Positions 36,216 to 47,064 of a stretch of DNA of 64,000 nucleotides are shown one piece after another. A program made the translations under genes and the position numbers. This stretch comes from Holtermannia corniformis. Its lineage: Eukaryota > Basidiomycota > Tremellomycetes > Holtermanniales. The notes below the pieces were generated by a model. It ran no database searches and was not told the DNA's origin. It worked only from the letters and a program-made list of their open reading frames with translations. Where the stretch lies: assembly GCA_001599935.1 (NCBI GenBank), contig BCIJ01000001.1, positions 1,274,766 to 1,338,765 of the forward strand. Reading direction: 5' to 3'. Position 1 is the first letter of the stretch, and each line of letters opens with the position of its first letter.

Positions 36216-37379
36216 CTACACCCAACCGTACTTTTTGTGTGATGCGTCGAGCTCACTCGCCATTCGGAAAGCCTCGGACGGATCGGGGGCATACGAGCGT
36301 TTGAAACCTCTTTGCAGCGAGCTCATCATCAAAGATCTCGTCGGTCGATGCGACCGTCGCCACGAATCGACCAAGCTCTGCATGGTGCTGTCGGGCAAGG
36401 TCTCACCCTTTGCGACTTGGCTTGCAAACTCGTTGACGATACCCCCGGGCATTTCCAGCTCGTCCAAATGGTCATAAAGCGAGTTTTGCAAGCTAAAAAC
36501 GTTTGCTCCGTGCGATCGAGTAAAGTACGAGGTCCCTGCGCTAACTTGTCGATGATACACGGAACTCGCTGCGGTTGATCGACTGCGAGAGGCTGACGAT
36601 GACAGCACTGCGTTTGCCATGGCCAAGGCGGCAAAGTGGGCTTGTTCAAGCATGTACTGCTTCTCCGCGAGGGTTCGGCGGGTTATCGGCCGGCCCTTCT
36701 TGCTCTTGTTGGCGTAGTCGGCGTCGGTCAGATCGGTCCAGCCAGTCAAGGGGGCCCGGAGCCGCGTGCCGTAGGATTCCTCGCTGCCTGTGTTTGCCGG
36801 CGACGTGGGACTGCTGGCCGGCGATCTGAGACTGCTTGATGAAATTCGGGGCTGCAAGGATGATGCCTGGTCTGAAAGCTGCGAAGAGACACGGCTGTCG
36901 TAGCGGGCGTCTGAACTTTGCGATGGCTCCTGATGACTCTTCTGGCTGATCTCGGATAGTCGAGGCTCCTCGTACCGCGATGACTCTGTATGCTGAAAAC
37001 TGTTGTGCCTCTGTCCCCAACCCTGCCAAATAGGGGTCGACTGCCTTGTTGCCCTGCTCGACACGTCGGGTACAGACTCGAGCCAGCTGTCGATAGTCTT
37101 TGGATATGGAGATGCAAGGCGTGCTGGAGGTAGAGACTGGTTCGTGCTTGGTGTCTGCCAGGCGGCCGAGCTAGGAGACCTGCCCGAGTTGTTGGTGGGA
37201 AAGAGGCTACTGATCACAGATTGGGCAAATGGTGATGCAGTCTGCGGCGTCTGTGACCATGGGCTTTGTTGCGACCGATAGATGGACCGAGCGGGCGGCA
37301 CAAAGATGCTGAGTGGACGCTGCGAGGCCGTCCGAAAGCTTGAAAACGCCGGCCTCGACGCTGCAGCAAAGGACGACAT
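36216..37379 (-). CDS. Single-exon protein of unknown function with a possible mitochondrial presequence
   Basis: Open frame of 387 residues without a needed intron. The true ATG is at 37379; the two codons before it (GTG GCC) are not a start. The N-terminus SSFAAASRPAFSSFRTASQR and PLSIFVPPARSIYRSQQ is rich in Ser/Arg and lacks acids, like a mitochondrial targeting peptide. A Ser/Gln/Pro-rich middle follows. The best conserved-looking part is RAPLTGWTDLTDADYANKS, then KGRPITRRTLAEKQYMLEQA, and later YDHLDELEMPGGIVNEFASQ. It ends ASHKKYGWV. No domain recognised. Convergent with the RA-PH gene and divergent from an MFS gene. Confidence 0.7.
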   Translation of the reverse strand: MSSFAAASRPAFSSFRTASQRPLSIFVPPARSIYRSQQSPWSQTPQTASPFAQSVISSLFPTNNSGRSPSSAAWQTPSTNQSLPPARLASPYPKTIDSWLESVPDVSSRATRQSTPIWQGWGQRHNSFQHTESSRYEEPRLSEISQKSHQEPSQSSDARYDSRVSSQLSDQASSLQPRISSSSLRSPASSPTSPANTGSEESYGTRLRAPLTGWTDLTDADYANKSKKGRPITRRTLAEKQYMLEQAHFAALAMANAVLSSSASRSRSTAASSVYHRQVSAGTSYFTRSHGANVFSLQNSLYDHLDELEMPGGIVNEFASQVAKGETLPDSTMQSLVDSWRRSHRPTRSLMMSSLQRGFKRSYAPDPSEAFRMASELDASHKKYGWV

Positions 37380-37612
37380 GGCCACTCACGCCGCCGCCGT
37401 GCACAAACAAGCTCGATGTGTTGATGGCGAGACCAGACTCTCTTACAAATCGGCATGTCGGAGTCAAAGGTAATACATCAAAGGACGGCAAGTCAAGAGA
37501 TCAGACACGAGTCGCTCGGATAATCACCGTCGCATGTGATCCACCCGGTCCATCCTCGGCCAATCTAGTTACAAGATGCCAGCTATTGTAGCTGTGGTGG
37601 ATACCCCTCGTT

Positions 37613-39349
37613 ATGGACACCGCGATTGCCTTACCTCGCCTTGGTGATCCAAATGTTGTCGACGAGATTGAGGCCAAACTCGATGCTGCGGTCCCTGCGT
37701 TGGCTGCCCCTGTACCCCATCTGACACCGTTTCAAGACCGCCTCTACGCTTTGACGACCTTCCTGTCCATGTTCATTGCCGGGTGGGTCGATGGGACTAC
37801 TGGTCCGATGATTCCTGCGTTGCAAGCGCGTTATGGTATCCAGTACCTCGTCAGTAAGTCCCGATACATGGCCATGATGGCGGTCTGACATGCCAGTGTC
37901 GGTGGTCTTCATTGCCTCGGCTGCAGGAGGCGGCATTGCTTCTTTCCTGAACGTATGGATGACAGACAAGCTTGGCTTTGGCAAGGTTGGCCGACGTGTT
38001 CGTGAGGTAACCGCTGACTGCCCAGGTTGTGGCGTGCGGTGCACTCTTGCAGGTTCTTGCCTTCGCTCTCAAGTGCTGGCTACCTCCATACCCACTCTTT
38101 GTAATCTCGTTCTTCATCAACGGGGTCGGCACGTCGCTCCAGGTAGGTAGGGAGTGTGTCGCGACCGCCATGGCAAACGCCTCAGGACGCGCAATGCAGC
38201 AGCATCGTCAACTTCTTCTCGCATCCTAATGTCAAAATGAACATCATGCACTCCGTCTACGGTGCCGGAGCAACCGTGGCCCCGATTGTCGCCACCATTT
38301 TCGTTCAGCACGTCCCTCGCTTCTACCTCATGTACGCTGTATCACTAGGCTTCTCAGTCGTCAACCTCGCTGTCCTCGTGTGGGTCTTCAGGCTCAAAGA
38401 CACCGAGGCGCTGCTAGGACCGGCAGCAGTCGGCAAGGGGGATGGCCAAGAGGAGAAGAAGGAGAATAGTGGCGCCAAGCTGTCCCGTATCATCAGAACC
38501 CCAAGCGTCATATTCCTTGGAATCTTCATCTTCGTCTATGTCGGGATGGAGATCACTATCGGCGGGTTGGTCGTTCGACTTGTTTGAACCGCGCTGATCA
38601 TCAGGTGGATCGTCTCCTACCTCATCAACGTCAAGAGCGCAACAGGTGAAGTTGGCGACGAGGGTTTTGCTGCGTCAGGGTTTTGGGGGGTACATCTGTC
38701 GGATGGCAAGGTTCACGCTGACACGCGCAGGGCCTCACGGTCGGCCGCATCATCCTGATGCCGTTGAATGCTTATCTCGGCGACGTGTGGTCCATCTACG
38801 TCTAGTTTGTGCCGCGCTGTCACGCGCTTTGCACTGACCTTGTCAGTCTGGTGATATGTCTCGGGCTCGAGTTTGCCGTATGGTTTGCCAAGGGCGTTAT
38901 AGGCCCATCCGTGAGCGTCTCATTGGTCGGCGTGTTTCTTGGACCTCAATACCCGCTTGTAATGCGCTTGGTCAGTCGGGTGATGACTCGCAATCATGAA
39001 CTGACTGGTTCAATAGTGTGGCAAGATGCTCGATCCAGACATTGTCGCCGGTGCAGTTGGGGTGAGCGTTTCCATTGGCCCGGCGCTTACTGACGCAGGT
39101 TAGTTCATCGCTAGCTTCGGTGCAGTCGGTGGATGCGGTGAGTCGGCGCCCAAGCACAGACCGTGTCTAACCCTCCAGTCTTTCCGTTTCTCACCGGAGC
39201 GCTGGCGCAAAAGGTGAGCTCGTCAAAGCAACCAGCGAACCCTGCTAATATTTCACGAACAGTTAGGAGTGAAGTCTATGCAGCCGGTCGTCGTCGCCAT
39301 GATCGGCGCTTGTCTGGCTAGTTGGTTCGCTGTGCCAAAGCAGCGATAG
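37613..39349 (+). CDS. MFS transporter (FucP/BSC6-like)
   Basis: Integral membrane permease of unknown substrate. ATG 37613 begins MDTAIALPRLGDPNVV. Helix 1 is LTTFLSMFIAGWVDGTTGPM, then VFIASAAGGGIASFLNVW, FALKCWLPPYPLFVISFFIN and NIMHSVYGAGATVAPIVATI; HSVYGAGAT is typical of this fungal group. A cytosolic loop with KGDGQEEKKENSGAKLS splits the halves. Then follow FLGIFIFVYVGMEITIGG, WIVSYLINVKSATG, and GLTVGRIILMPLNAYLGDVW. An apparent stop at WSIYV is removed by a GTTTGT..GTCAG intron (about 38,806-38,846), which restores YLVICLGLEFAVWFAK. The end is VAMIGACLASWFAVPKQR with TAG at 39347-39349. Substrate cannot be told from sequence. Confidence 0.88.
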
Positions 39350-39410
39350 GTAGCGTACTTGTACTTGTTCGCTTGATATTATATTCATTTTAGTCTGCTG
39401 CTTCATGCCC

Positions 39411-41313
39411 TCATACGACCGTCTTGTTGAGCTGCGGCGAATAGCAGAGCTCGTCAAAGTGAGATGGCTCGGCAGTCGCATAGCTCTGCGCAGCCACAAA
39501 CACGTCGAGAGAGCACACGCCGTCGTAGCCTGCGATGTCAGTGACATCCCTGTTTGAGCCGTGGACATACCGTAGAGCCCACAGCCAGCCCATGGAAGGG
39601 GTACAACTGCATCGTTGATCAGAATGCGGATGTAGTGCGTCCCATCAGGCGCGAGCAAGCGCTCGAACACGAAGCGTGCGCCGAATGGTACAGTCTTGGA
39701 AATAGGGTAACGAGTCAAAGGCAGCTCCGAGGTGAAGTTGAGGTTTGTAGGTAGATCGTCTCCCTTTGGTTCGGGTCAGCTAGCTGGCGAGAGTAACAAC
39801 CATTGCTCACCGGCCAGACGCCAAGGGTTGCCAAGATCGAAAGCATGTCGTTGTCTGCTAGGTTAACTTTACTCAAGTACCAGTCATGAACAAACCACTG
39901 TGCGATGTCAGTATGGCTATAAACCTTGCGAGCAACGTACTGGGTAAAGTCTGCGTAGAAGGTCTTTCCAAGAGGGAACGTCGAAGCAGTTGCGAGCGTG
40001 GCGTTGGTAGCGCCACCCAAGAGCACCGGCTGATTGGTGAGGCGGGCAATGAGCCTTGGGAGTTAGCGGCAAGCATCTACAGGAGATCGACCTACTCGTT
40101 GACATAGCCAGAATACATCGCAGGGGCGTAGAGGTCACCTGGGCCATGGCCGTACCACTTTTCGACGTCAAAGTAGTCTGTCACGGGCGTCAGCAGGATC
40201 GACATCGCGTGTGATACGCACACTCGTTCTGGTCCCACTCCTCGTTGGTGAAGATATCGCACCAGCCGCTAGTGTTGTATTCCAGGTTGCGAACGGCATC
40301 GAACCCGCAAAGGCTCATAAAGTTGAGGACATCCTTGGCCTTGACGTCGGCGCCGGGCAAAAGCTTGTCCAAGCGCTTGGCAATGACTGGCCCGTAAGTC
40401 TACGCAAATGAGCTTCTAAGTGCAAGTGACCCAACATGCTTACGCCAAGCCAGTTGTCTTGCGCTACTTCTTCGGGATCGGGCGAAAGAGTCTCGTAGGT
40501 CGGGCAGTTGGTAACGGAGACTGACTTGTCAGCGCATAGCCGGCAGCAACATGATACGCACGAGTATTGTTCAACCCTTCTTCCTCTGAGATGATCACGT
40601 CGATCTGAGGCAACTCGGCATCGTCCTCAATGGTGAACTCGGCACCTTCGAAGCCCTATTGATGTCAGTATGGTCATGTGTCCGACACGAACGTACCTGT
40701 CTAAAGTACTGCCCACTCTCAATGACGCGGTCTTGACCAGACGCCCTCTGCACCGTGTCAGTATACCTCTCACAAGGTCAAGGCACGCACGAAAAAGGCA
40801 TCGGCTGACAGCTCCGGGTAACGGGCGGCAAAAGCCACACCAGAGTCGTACAGCTGCTTCTTGCCGAAATCTAAGAAATCAGCCTCGTCTGCGTTCATTG
40901 TTCAACCCACCAGTGAGCTGGTCCGCAACAAAGCCGTCGGTAGAGTACGACTTGACGAACTCCAAGCTAGGATCTCCGACCGTGGTGACGTTGGCAAGCT
41001 TGTCGACGGAAGCTTGAATCTTCGTGAGAGCGCTGGCAGTTGGCGAGCGAGCACCGTGCCTAGACAGGATGGTGACTTGGTCGATCACAAAGCCATCAGG
41101 CGCGTTGCGGCAGTATGGCGACGGGAGCGAGACATAGGGCGAGTAGGTACCGAGCGACTGGATCGTGTGCAGCGGTGTGTCGACCGCTGGTGGAGCTGCC
41201 AAAGGCTCGACGTCACACGTAAACCAGCGAGGGCCCAAGTGAGTCTGGGGGAGGGCAGTAGCGGAACCTGCGCCCAAGATGCTGAGTACGGCAAAGAGAG
41301 CTGCTTGGTGCAT
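39411..41313 (-). CDS. Secreted histidine acid phosphatase (phytase/PHO5 type)
   Basis: Extracellular phosphomonoesterase releasing phosphate from organic esters. Starts MHQAALFAVLSILGAGSATA, a signal peptide (ATG 41313), then TLSRHGARSPTASAL-like text with the catalytic RHGARSP (ILSRHGARSPT, near 41,060). Later exons give FMSLCGFDAVRNLEYNTSGW and CDIFTNEEW, then WYGHGPGDLYAPAMYSGYVN and FYADFTHDWYLSKV with the proton-donor HD. The end is CSLDVFVAAQSYATAEPSHF, then a Cys and a stop at 39411. Cysteines are spaced as in disulfide-bonded phytases. About six introns. Phytate use is possible but not shown. It is convergent with the MFS gene (61-bp gap). Confidence 0.93.
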
Positions 41314-41597
41314 TTTGGCTTTTTTAGGTATGAACTGTAAGTCATCCTGCACGGTTCACTTTATAAATGCTTGTTCTTTTTCAGCCACCTTCCAAGCCAG
41401 TACCCACGTTCTCGTTTAACTCTACCAACGAGGTGCAGTTATGCGCAAGTCAGGGCCGGCAAGGTCGTTCGTGAAGCAGCGTCTAATCATAGCTGGGCAT
41501 TGGCCACCCGCACGCACGTGTGCGCTTGTCGACGGTCGAACAGCGTGCGCAGCCTGGTGCTGATGCAATGCATGTTACAGTAATTGACCAATCAACT
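41314..41597. other. Gap between phosphatase start and NOP4 end
   Basis: About 280 bp; presumably the phosphatase promoter. It includes TTTATAAATGC (about 41,361-41,371), a good TATA-box candidate roughly 50 bp upstream of the start codon on the minus strand. CACGCACGTG lies near 41,511, a plausible E-box/Pho4-type half site. Confidence 0.4.
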
Positions 41598-44500
41598 CTA
41601 CTTGCCCTTGCGCATCTTTCGCTTGCGCCCGATCAAGCTGCCTAGCCCTGTTGTGGCAGTCTTGGCTGGCGTGCTGGCGGCGTCTGAAGGTGTCGACGGC
41701 TCCACTCGCGCTGGCTTGCGCTCGGCCGGCTTCTGCGTCTTGTAACGATCGTCGCGCTGATCCCGTGGTCGCTTCGAGGGCTGCTTCGGTGCGTCATCAT
41801 CCGAGTCCTCGGCAGCTTCCTGTGCCTAAAGCAAAGTCAGCCTTGTCAACTGCACATCCAGCCACTCACCCTCCGCTTGAAGCCCGTAGTGTTGGCCGTG
41901 ACCGTCTTCTCAACGCGCCGCTTGACAACCTGCACATTCTCGACACTGAACTCGATGAACAGAGTCTTGCCCTTCATGGCACCCTTGTCCGCTCCCGACT
42001 CTTGTGCGCGCGCCTTGAGCTTTTTGAGTCGTCCCTCGAGGTTTTCAATCGATTCGCCCTTGTGCTCTGTTCCCGCCTTGCGCGCGGCCTCGAGCGTCTT
42101 GCTTGTACGATCGACAAGGTCCTGCAATTCGGTATGCCACCACTCCGCCATGAGGGGTCCGACGGCCGGGTTGTTGTTTGCCCAGCGGATGACGCGAAGA
42201 GCGTCCTTGTGGCTGCGCATCTCGAGGAAACCATAGCCCTTGCTCTTGCCGAGACCGGTCAAAGGATCAATCTTCTCCGTCTGGCGCACAAGCTTGGATT
42301 GCACGACAGCCGTCGCGCGCTCAAACTTGCGCTTTTGGCCCTGCTTCTTGAGCTCCTCGCGAGCCGCAATGGCAGGGCTGAGTGTGTCGTCGAGCAACTC
42401 TGTCCGGGACAGCGGCTCGCGCTCGCCGCGCTTGACCTCGTCTTCAAACTCTCGCGTGGCGTGGATCGCCAAGCGCTTGAGCGTCCGGTCGGTCGCTGTC
42501 AGGGGCAGATGCCGAACCGAGAGACGCGTCTTGGAAATGTAAAGCGAAGGGTTGGACCGCAAGAGCTGCTTGCGAGCATTGTATTCCGACATGCGCTTCT
42601 CGATCTCGGCTTCCGGCAGGGTGCTCGCGGCCGACGAGCCGGGGAAGATGACTGCAGCGTCAGCTTTGTGGTTCTTGAAGCTCGACAGATACTTACCGCC
42701 CTCACGCATGAGATACGTATTCCGCTTATCGGCCTTTTCGCGTGCGCGCTCGCCATCCTCCTTCATCGTCGAAGCCTCTTCCCTGGTAACAGCACGCGAG
42801 AGGTCGAGCACGCGCCCATGTATGGTCAACTTGGCCGCGAGGTTGGCCGACGGGTCAACTGTCAAGATCGAAGGGAGCGCAAACGGGTTCCGGTTCGATG
42901 CACCAAGCTGTTCTGTCAGCAAGAGTAGGGGGTGGGTCGATGACGTACCGGCATGGAGTTGGCGCCCGTCTCGCGCGAGACCATCTCGGCCTCTTGGATG
43001 ACTTGATCGGCATGTTCAGTGTTCCAGAAACAGACGAAACCGGTCCCACGGGACCGACCGGTCACCTTGTCCATTGTGATGCGGGCGTAGCGCAGCGGAC
43101 CGAATGTGCGAAAGCTGGAGGGATAAGCGGGGTGCGAGCCGTCCAGAGTGGACTCACAGTTGTCCAAGCTCCTCTTCGGTCGCTTCGAACGGCAGGTTGC
43201 GCACAAAGACCGTGTTGCCCGTCTGCACTGCCGGTAGAGCGGGTTTGACGGGCTCGTGTTGCTCTTCCGTCACCTCTGCCTCGTCCTCGTCGTCCTCATC
43301 GTCGTCACTACTCTCGTCTGCGCCCTCGCCGTCCTCCATCTCGACATCGCTCTCCTCACTGCCACTCTGATCCTCGGATCCGCCGTCCTCACTACTGCTC
43401 TCCTCTGCAGCTTCCTCTTTCTCCGGCTTCTTGCCCTTCTCTTCCTCCCACTTCTCTTTACTCAGCGCCCAATCGACCGCGACCGGTCGCCCTTCCTTGA
43501 CCTTGCCACCCTTTGCTTCCTCCTCCACGCTCCGCTGGCTCTTCAGTACCGTCCCATTCACAGCCTCCATTGCCTTTTCAGCATCTTTACGGATCAGGAA
43601 CCACACGAATGCGAACCCGCGCGCACGCGGGGGCGGGGCTGGTTTCGACGGGTCGGCGGACGGTGGGAGGATCGAGGGCAGAGTCGGGAGGTCGATCGAG
43701 TGGATCGGGCCGAACTTGAGGAACGCTTTGCGGAGGTCTTGGACAGTCATCTAGAGTGTGTGAGCTCAGGTTCAAGGTTGGGCCAAGTTGCGGCGACTCA
43801 CATCCCAGCTTAGGTTGCGGACGATGAGTCGTCCGGCGTGGCTTGTCCCGCCCTCGCCCTTCTTGCCAAGTGCCTCGACCCGCTTCTTGAGTGCCGCACT
43901 GAGTAACGAGCCCTTGTAAGTGTGTCCATGCAGCTTGCCGATCGCTTTGAAAGCGTCGCCATGTGTCGCGTAGATCAAGTGCGCTGAGTTTGTCAGCGTC
44001 TCACAGAACACTTGTTCTGCACTCACCCGTCTCCGGCTCGCCTTCAATTGGGTACACGAGCTCGACATCGCCCGTCTTGCGCACTTTCTTCCACAACACA
44101 TTCTTCTCAATCCCGCTAGGAAGGCCAGACACGATCAGGGTTCGGATCGCGTTGGGGTCGGTTGGCTTTGGGGCCGTCGGCTCGGCCGTCGACGTATTGA
44201 GCGAAGCCAGTGTCGGCGCGGGCTTGACCTTTTTCACAGGCGGATTCGCCGGGTCATACGGCTCTCTTTGCTGTAGCGGCTGATCTCGCATCAGTTTTGC
44301 ACTAGATGAGCGGAAGAGGCGGTGACAGACCTTCTTGTTAGCCCACGACACTCGGATCTTGCGGCCCTTTGGTCCGAAATCTCCGCCGTCGAGCTCTGCA
44401 ACTGCTTTTTCGGCGTCTTCCAGGAGCGAATACGTCACATAGCCTACACCCTTGGATTTACCCGTATCCTACGATCGCATGAGCCTGGGTTCGGTTGAGC

Positions 44501-44763
44501 CAGTCGGCGCTCAACTCACCTTGTCCGTCGCGACGAACCCAAACCTGACAGGCCCAATGAAGGAGAAGTGCGTCGTCAAGTCTGTGGACGTGGCTTCATA
44601 CGGCAAAGACGAGACGAAGACGGTCGTGCTGTGATCAGTATCGTCAGTGTTGAGTTGCAGGGTGTGGCAAGACGGACTTGACGCGCTCCTTGCGCTCCTT
44701 GCGTTTGCTCGACTCGCCAGTCGCTCCGGGCTGCTCTAGCGGAATGTACGACTCTTGTGCCAT
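41598..44763 (-). CDS. NOP4: Nucleolar multi-RRM protein NOP4/RBM28, 60S ribosome biogenesis
   Basis: RNA-binding assembly factor for the large ribosomal subunit in the nucleolus. ATG 44763 begins MAQESYIPLEQPGATGESSK. RRM1: TVFVSSLPYEA, KGVGYVTYSLLEDAEKAVAE. RRM2: RTLIVSGLPSGIEKNVLWKK, FKAIGKLHGHTYKGSLLSA. Then LIVRNLSWDVS begins a further RRM with ARGFAFVWFLIRKDAEKAME. A long acidic stretch (VEMEDGEGADESSDDDEDDE) precedes NTVFVRNLPFEATEEELGQL, RSRGTGFVCFWNTEHAD. The C-terminal part has RLSVRHLPLTATDRTLKRLA and GLGKSKGYGFLEMRSHKDAL, ending in a basic tail (GRKRKMRKGK). This order is that of yeast Nop4 and human RBM28. Divergent from MRPS12. Confidence 0.95.
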
Positions 44764-44959
44764 CGTTTAGCTCTGTGGGGATCGCTCGCGAGCGCTTCAA
44801 CAATCCTGCAACCGTGTTAGAGCTGGGAAATCTCGGTCGGTGGCGGAATCACGTACATGTCATTATGTCACGTGACCATGCTTATCATGGCACAGTTTGT
44901 AACCCCCTCTTGGTAGAGCAGAACACGATCAGCGCGCTCTACTCGACAGCGACAGCACC
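44764..44959. promoter_or_regulatory. Compact bidirectional promoter for NOP4 and MRPS12 (196 bp)
   Basis: The start codons of a nucleolar ribosome-assembly gene and a mitochondrial ribosomal-protein gene are 196 bp apart in divergent orientation. A CACGTGAC-like site (GTCACGTGAC, about 44,867-44,876) sits near the middle. Confidence 0.55.
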
Positions 44960-45636
44960 ATGGCAGCTCCTCGATCACTATTCAGCTTGGCAAAGATGCC
45001 ACTGCGAGCCACAGCGTTGGCCGGTCCCTCCCGTCTTGTCCTCCCATCGTTCGCACGACTCTCACTCGCACCGTTTCGTTCGTTCACTTCGACACCAAGC
45101 ACAAGCGCAACCATGAACCAGGGTATGTAGTCTCCACCGTTGTCCCGCACATAGCTCACAGTCAACCCAGTCGCGCGCGGCTGCCGTTCCCGCGGGTCAA
45201 AGCTCTCCTCTTCACCCCTTCTGGAACGCTGCTTTCAGAAAAAAGGCGTCATCTCCAAAGTGTACACGACGAAACCCAAGAAACCAAACTCGGCCGTGCG
45301 CAAGGTATGCAGGGTCAAGCTTAGTACGGGCAAGAGCACGATCGCGTACGTGCCGGGTGAGGGCCATAACTTGCAGGAACATGGTGTGGTGCTGGTGCGC
45401 GGTGGGAGGACCAAGGATTTGCCGGGTGTGAGGTGGGTGCTGCTGATGGTTTGGTCGTGGGAGCTGATGGTGGGGACAGGTACAAGCTTGTGCGGGGTGC
45501 GCTGGACTTTGGAGGTGTCGCCAACCGGACAAAGTCTCGATCAAAATATGGTGGTGAGTGCTCATTTCTCTAGTGACTAGCCCGTGCCCGGTGCTGATAC
45601 GATGCAGCCAAGAAGCCCAAGGCTCCCAAGAAGTAG
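44960..45636 (+). CDS. MRPS12: Mitochondrial small-subunit ribosomal protein uS12m
   Basis: Decoding-site protein of the mitochondrial ribosome. ATG 44960 opens a presequence rich in Ala/Arg/Ser ([20 protein letters not shown] and [13 protein letters not shown]). After introns: [20 protein letters not shown] and [20 protein letters not shown], with the universally conserved loops KKPNSAVRK and [18 protein letters not shown]. It then gives [20 protein letters not shown] and [11 protein letters not shown], ending KAPKK at 45636. Five exons; lengths fit the family. It is convergent with the ANCHR-like gene (21-bp gap). Confidence 0.96.
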
Positions 45637-45657
45637 GCATGCCATGTATCCATTCCA

Positions 45658-46619
45658 TCACTTTGGCGGCTTGTACGGCCTCGCCCTGTGCCCACGCTCC
45701 ATCCCCGGCCCAGTCCCATGCGAGCCATCAAAGCACTCGCGACAATACCCGTCGCCGTCGCATGTATCGCACAGCAGGACAGCGTCTTGGTTACAGATAC
45801 CTGCGCCCGTCAGAGTGACCGTCTCGGTACGACACGACGTACAGCACCAGCTCTCGAGATCGTCGTCTCGTCCAAGGTCATAGCCAGGCATCGAGTAGTT
45901 GAATGCTTTAGCGGCCGGTCCTGCTCCGGGCCCTGGCCCTGCCTTGGGCTGTACGACGGACGCTTTCAGTCCCGCAAGACGTGCAAAGATGGCATCGTCG
46001 GGTCCATCGGCCTCCACTGGGTCGGGTAGAGCGTGCGTCGGGATCGTAGGAAACAGCGTGAACGCCTCGACGTTTAATTCGGTCTGATTGACGGATGGCG
46101 CGTGCTTGGCCTCTAATGCGGCCAGCTCCATGGCCTGCGCCACGATCGTCTCTTCATCCAGCTCGAGCTGTTCGTCGGCTTGATCGAGCTCATTGCGTCG
46201 GTCCAAGCCAGGTGCGCCGAGGTGCGCGAGCGACGGCAACAGACTCATGGCGTCACGTAGCTCGGCTTCGAGGTCTGCGTCACCAGTGGGCACGGCGTTG
46301 CTCTCGCACACAGTCTGTGCGTCATTGAGCACGGGCGTAGCCTTTTCGAGTTGGGCGATGAACGCCTCGACCTAGATGGCATCAACGACTCTTCCGGCTC
46401 GGTGACACGACGCACATCCTCGTCTCCAATCTCATAGTGTACATCGTCACCCTCCTACGATTCCATCAGCCCTGTGGTACAAGACCGGATAGCGTGACGT
46501 GCCGCCGCCTCCTTTGACTCCCTTCGTCCGACCGCAACGTCTGCCGGTGCTTCCGATCCACCCGTGAGCGCCCTGAAGCGTGCGAGCAAGGCATCGAGCT
46601 CGAGTTGTGCGTCTGGCAT
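45658..46619 (-). CDS. ANCHR/ZFYVE19-like protein (C-terminal zinc-binding B-box-like module)
   Basis: Resembles the abscission/NoCut regulator ANCHR in its C-terminus: DDLESWCCTSCRTETVTLTG, ICNQDAVLLCDTCDGDGYCR and ECFDGSHGTGPGMERGHRAR form a Cys/His zinc module. Upstream: VEAFIAQLEKATPVLNDAQT, then DAMSLLPSLAHLGAPGLDRR and ETIVAQAMELAALEAKHAPS. In animals ANCHR binds VPS4/CHMP4 to time cytokinesis; here function is inferred only. ATG 46619 gives MPDAQLELDALLARFRALTG. An intron GTGCGT..TCTAG is clear before VEAFIAQ. A second join earlier (a TAG at about 46,456) is uncertain; a 78-nt intron from GTCGGA would remove it. No FYVE finger is seen. A GTAACT..CATCAG splice would also add the 46700-46999 frame in phase. 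Confidence 0.7.
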
Positions 46620-46699
46620 GCTCGCTGATGCCCCCTCACGGCCCTGCTCACCGTTTGCTCGCTCGGCCCGGAAGTCCCAGGTTGCAATTTAGGTTCCGC

Positions 46700-46999
46700 T
46701 CACCGGCGCAAGTTACCAGCCAAATTAGAGAAAGCTACAACTTGCTCAATATCGCACCCATCCGAATCCAGCACATCCAGTACCGCGTCGGGAGAAAAAG
46801 TGTCTCCATTATGCGCGGGAACGCTTGCACGCCTGTCGTGCATCTCTCTCCAACGTGCCCGCAGATCGGCAACTTGAACTGCGTCCTCTGGCGACAGGTG
46901 TGTCTGCTCAGCAAAGAACTGAAGACGGCGCTCCGTTATCTTCAGCTGAGCATCTATATCCCAGATTTCACCAAAGTGTAAAAAGGGGAAGGAAAGCAT
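46700..46999 (-). CDS. Open frame of 99 codons, possibly the 5' exon of the ANCHR-like gene
   Basis: ATG 46999 begins MLSFPFLHFGEIWDIDAQLK and continues ITERRLQFFAEQTHLSPEDA, DLRARWREMHDRRASVPAHN and DAVLDVLDSDGCDIEQVVAF. It is protein-like and acidic/amphipathic but matches nothing I know. It ends at 46700, or splices at GCTG|GTAACT to GCATCAG|CGAGC, which keeps the frame into MPDAQLEL of the neighbour. Could equally be chance. Confidence 0.35.
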   Translation of the reverse strand: MLSFPFLHFGEIWDIDAQLKITERRLQFFAEQTHLSPEDAVQVADLRARWREMHDRRASVPAHNGDTFSPDAVLDVLDSDGCDIEQVVAFSNLAGNLRR

Positions 47000-47064
47000 T
47001 GGACGGACTTTGGTGATGCGAGGAGGAACTGAAGGATTGGCAATCTATGCAACAAGTCCATCAA

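Noticed and set aside
38770..38850. Nonsense mutation in the second MFS gene (stop after WSIYV)
   Set aside because: A GTTTGT..GTCAG intron with a CTGAC branch site removes it and restores YLVICLGLEFAVWF, so the gene looks intact.
28644..39349. A secondary-metabolite or lignin-degradation gene cluster (two MFS pumps, a peroxidase, a phosphatase)
   Set aside because: No backbone enzyme, no cluster regulator, and the genes are interleaved with signalling and unknown genes. The grouping looks accidental.
41651..42928. Plus-strand open frame of 425 codons
   Set aside because: It is the exact antisense of NOP4 exons with four RRM motifs. The length comes from the GC-rich codon pattern of the real gene, and the translation has no domain.
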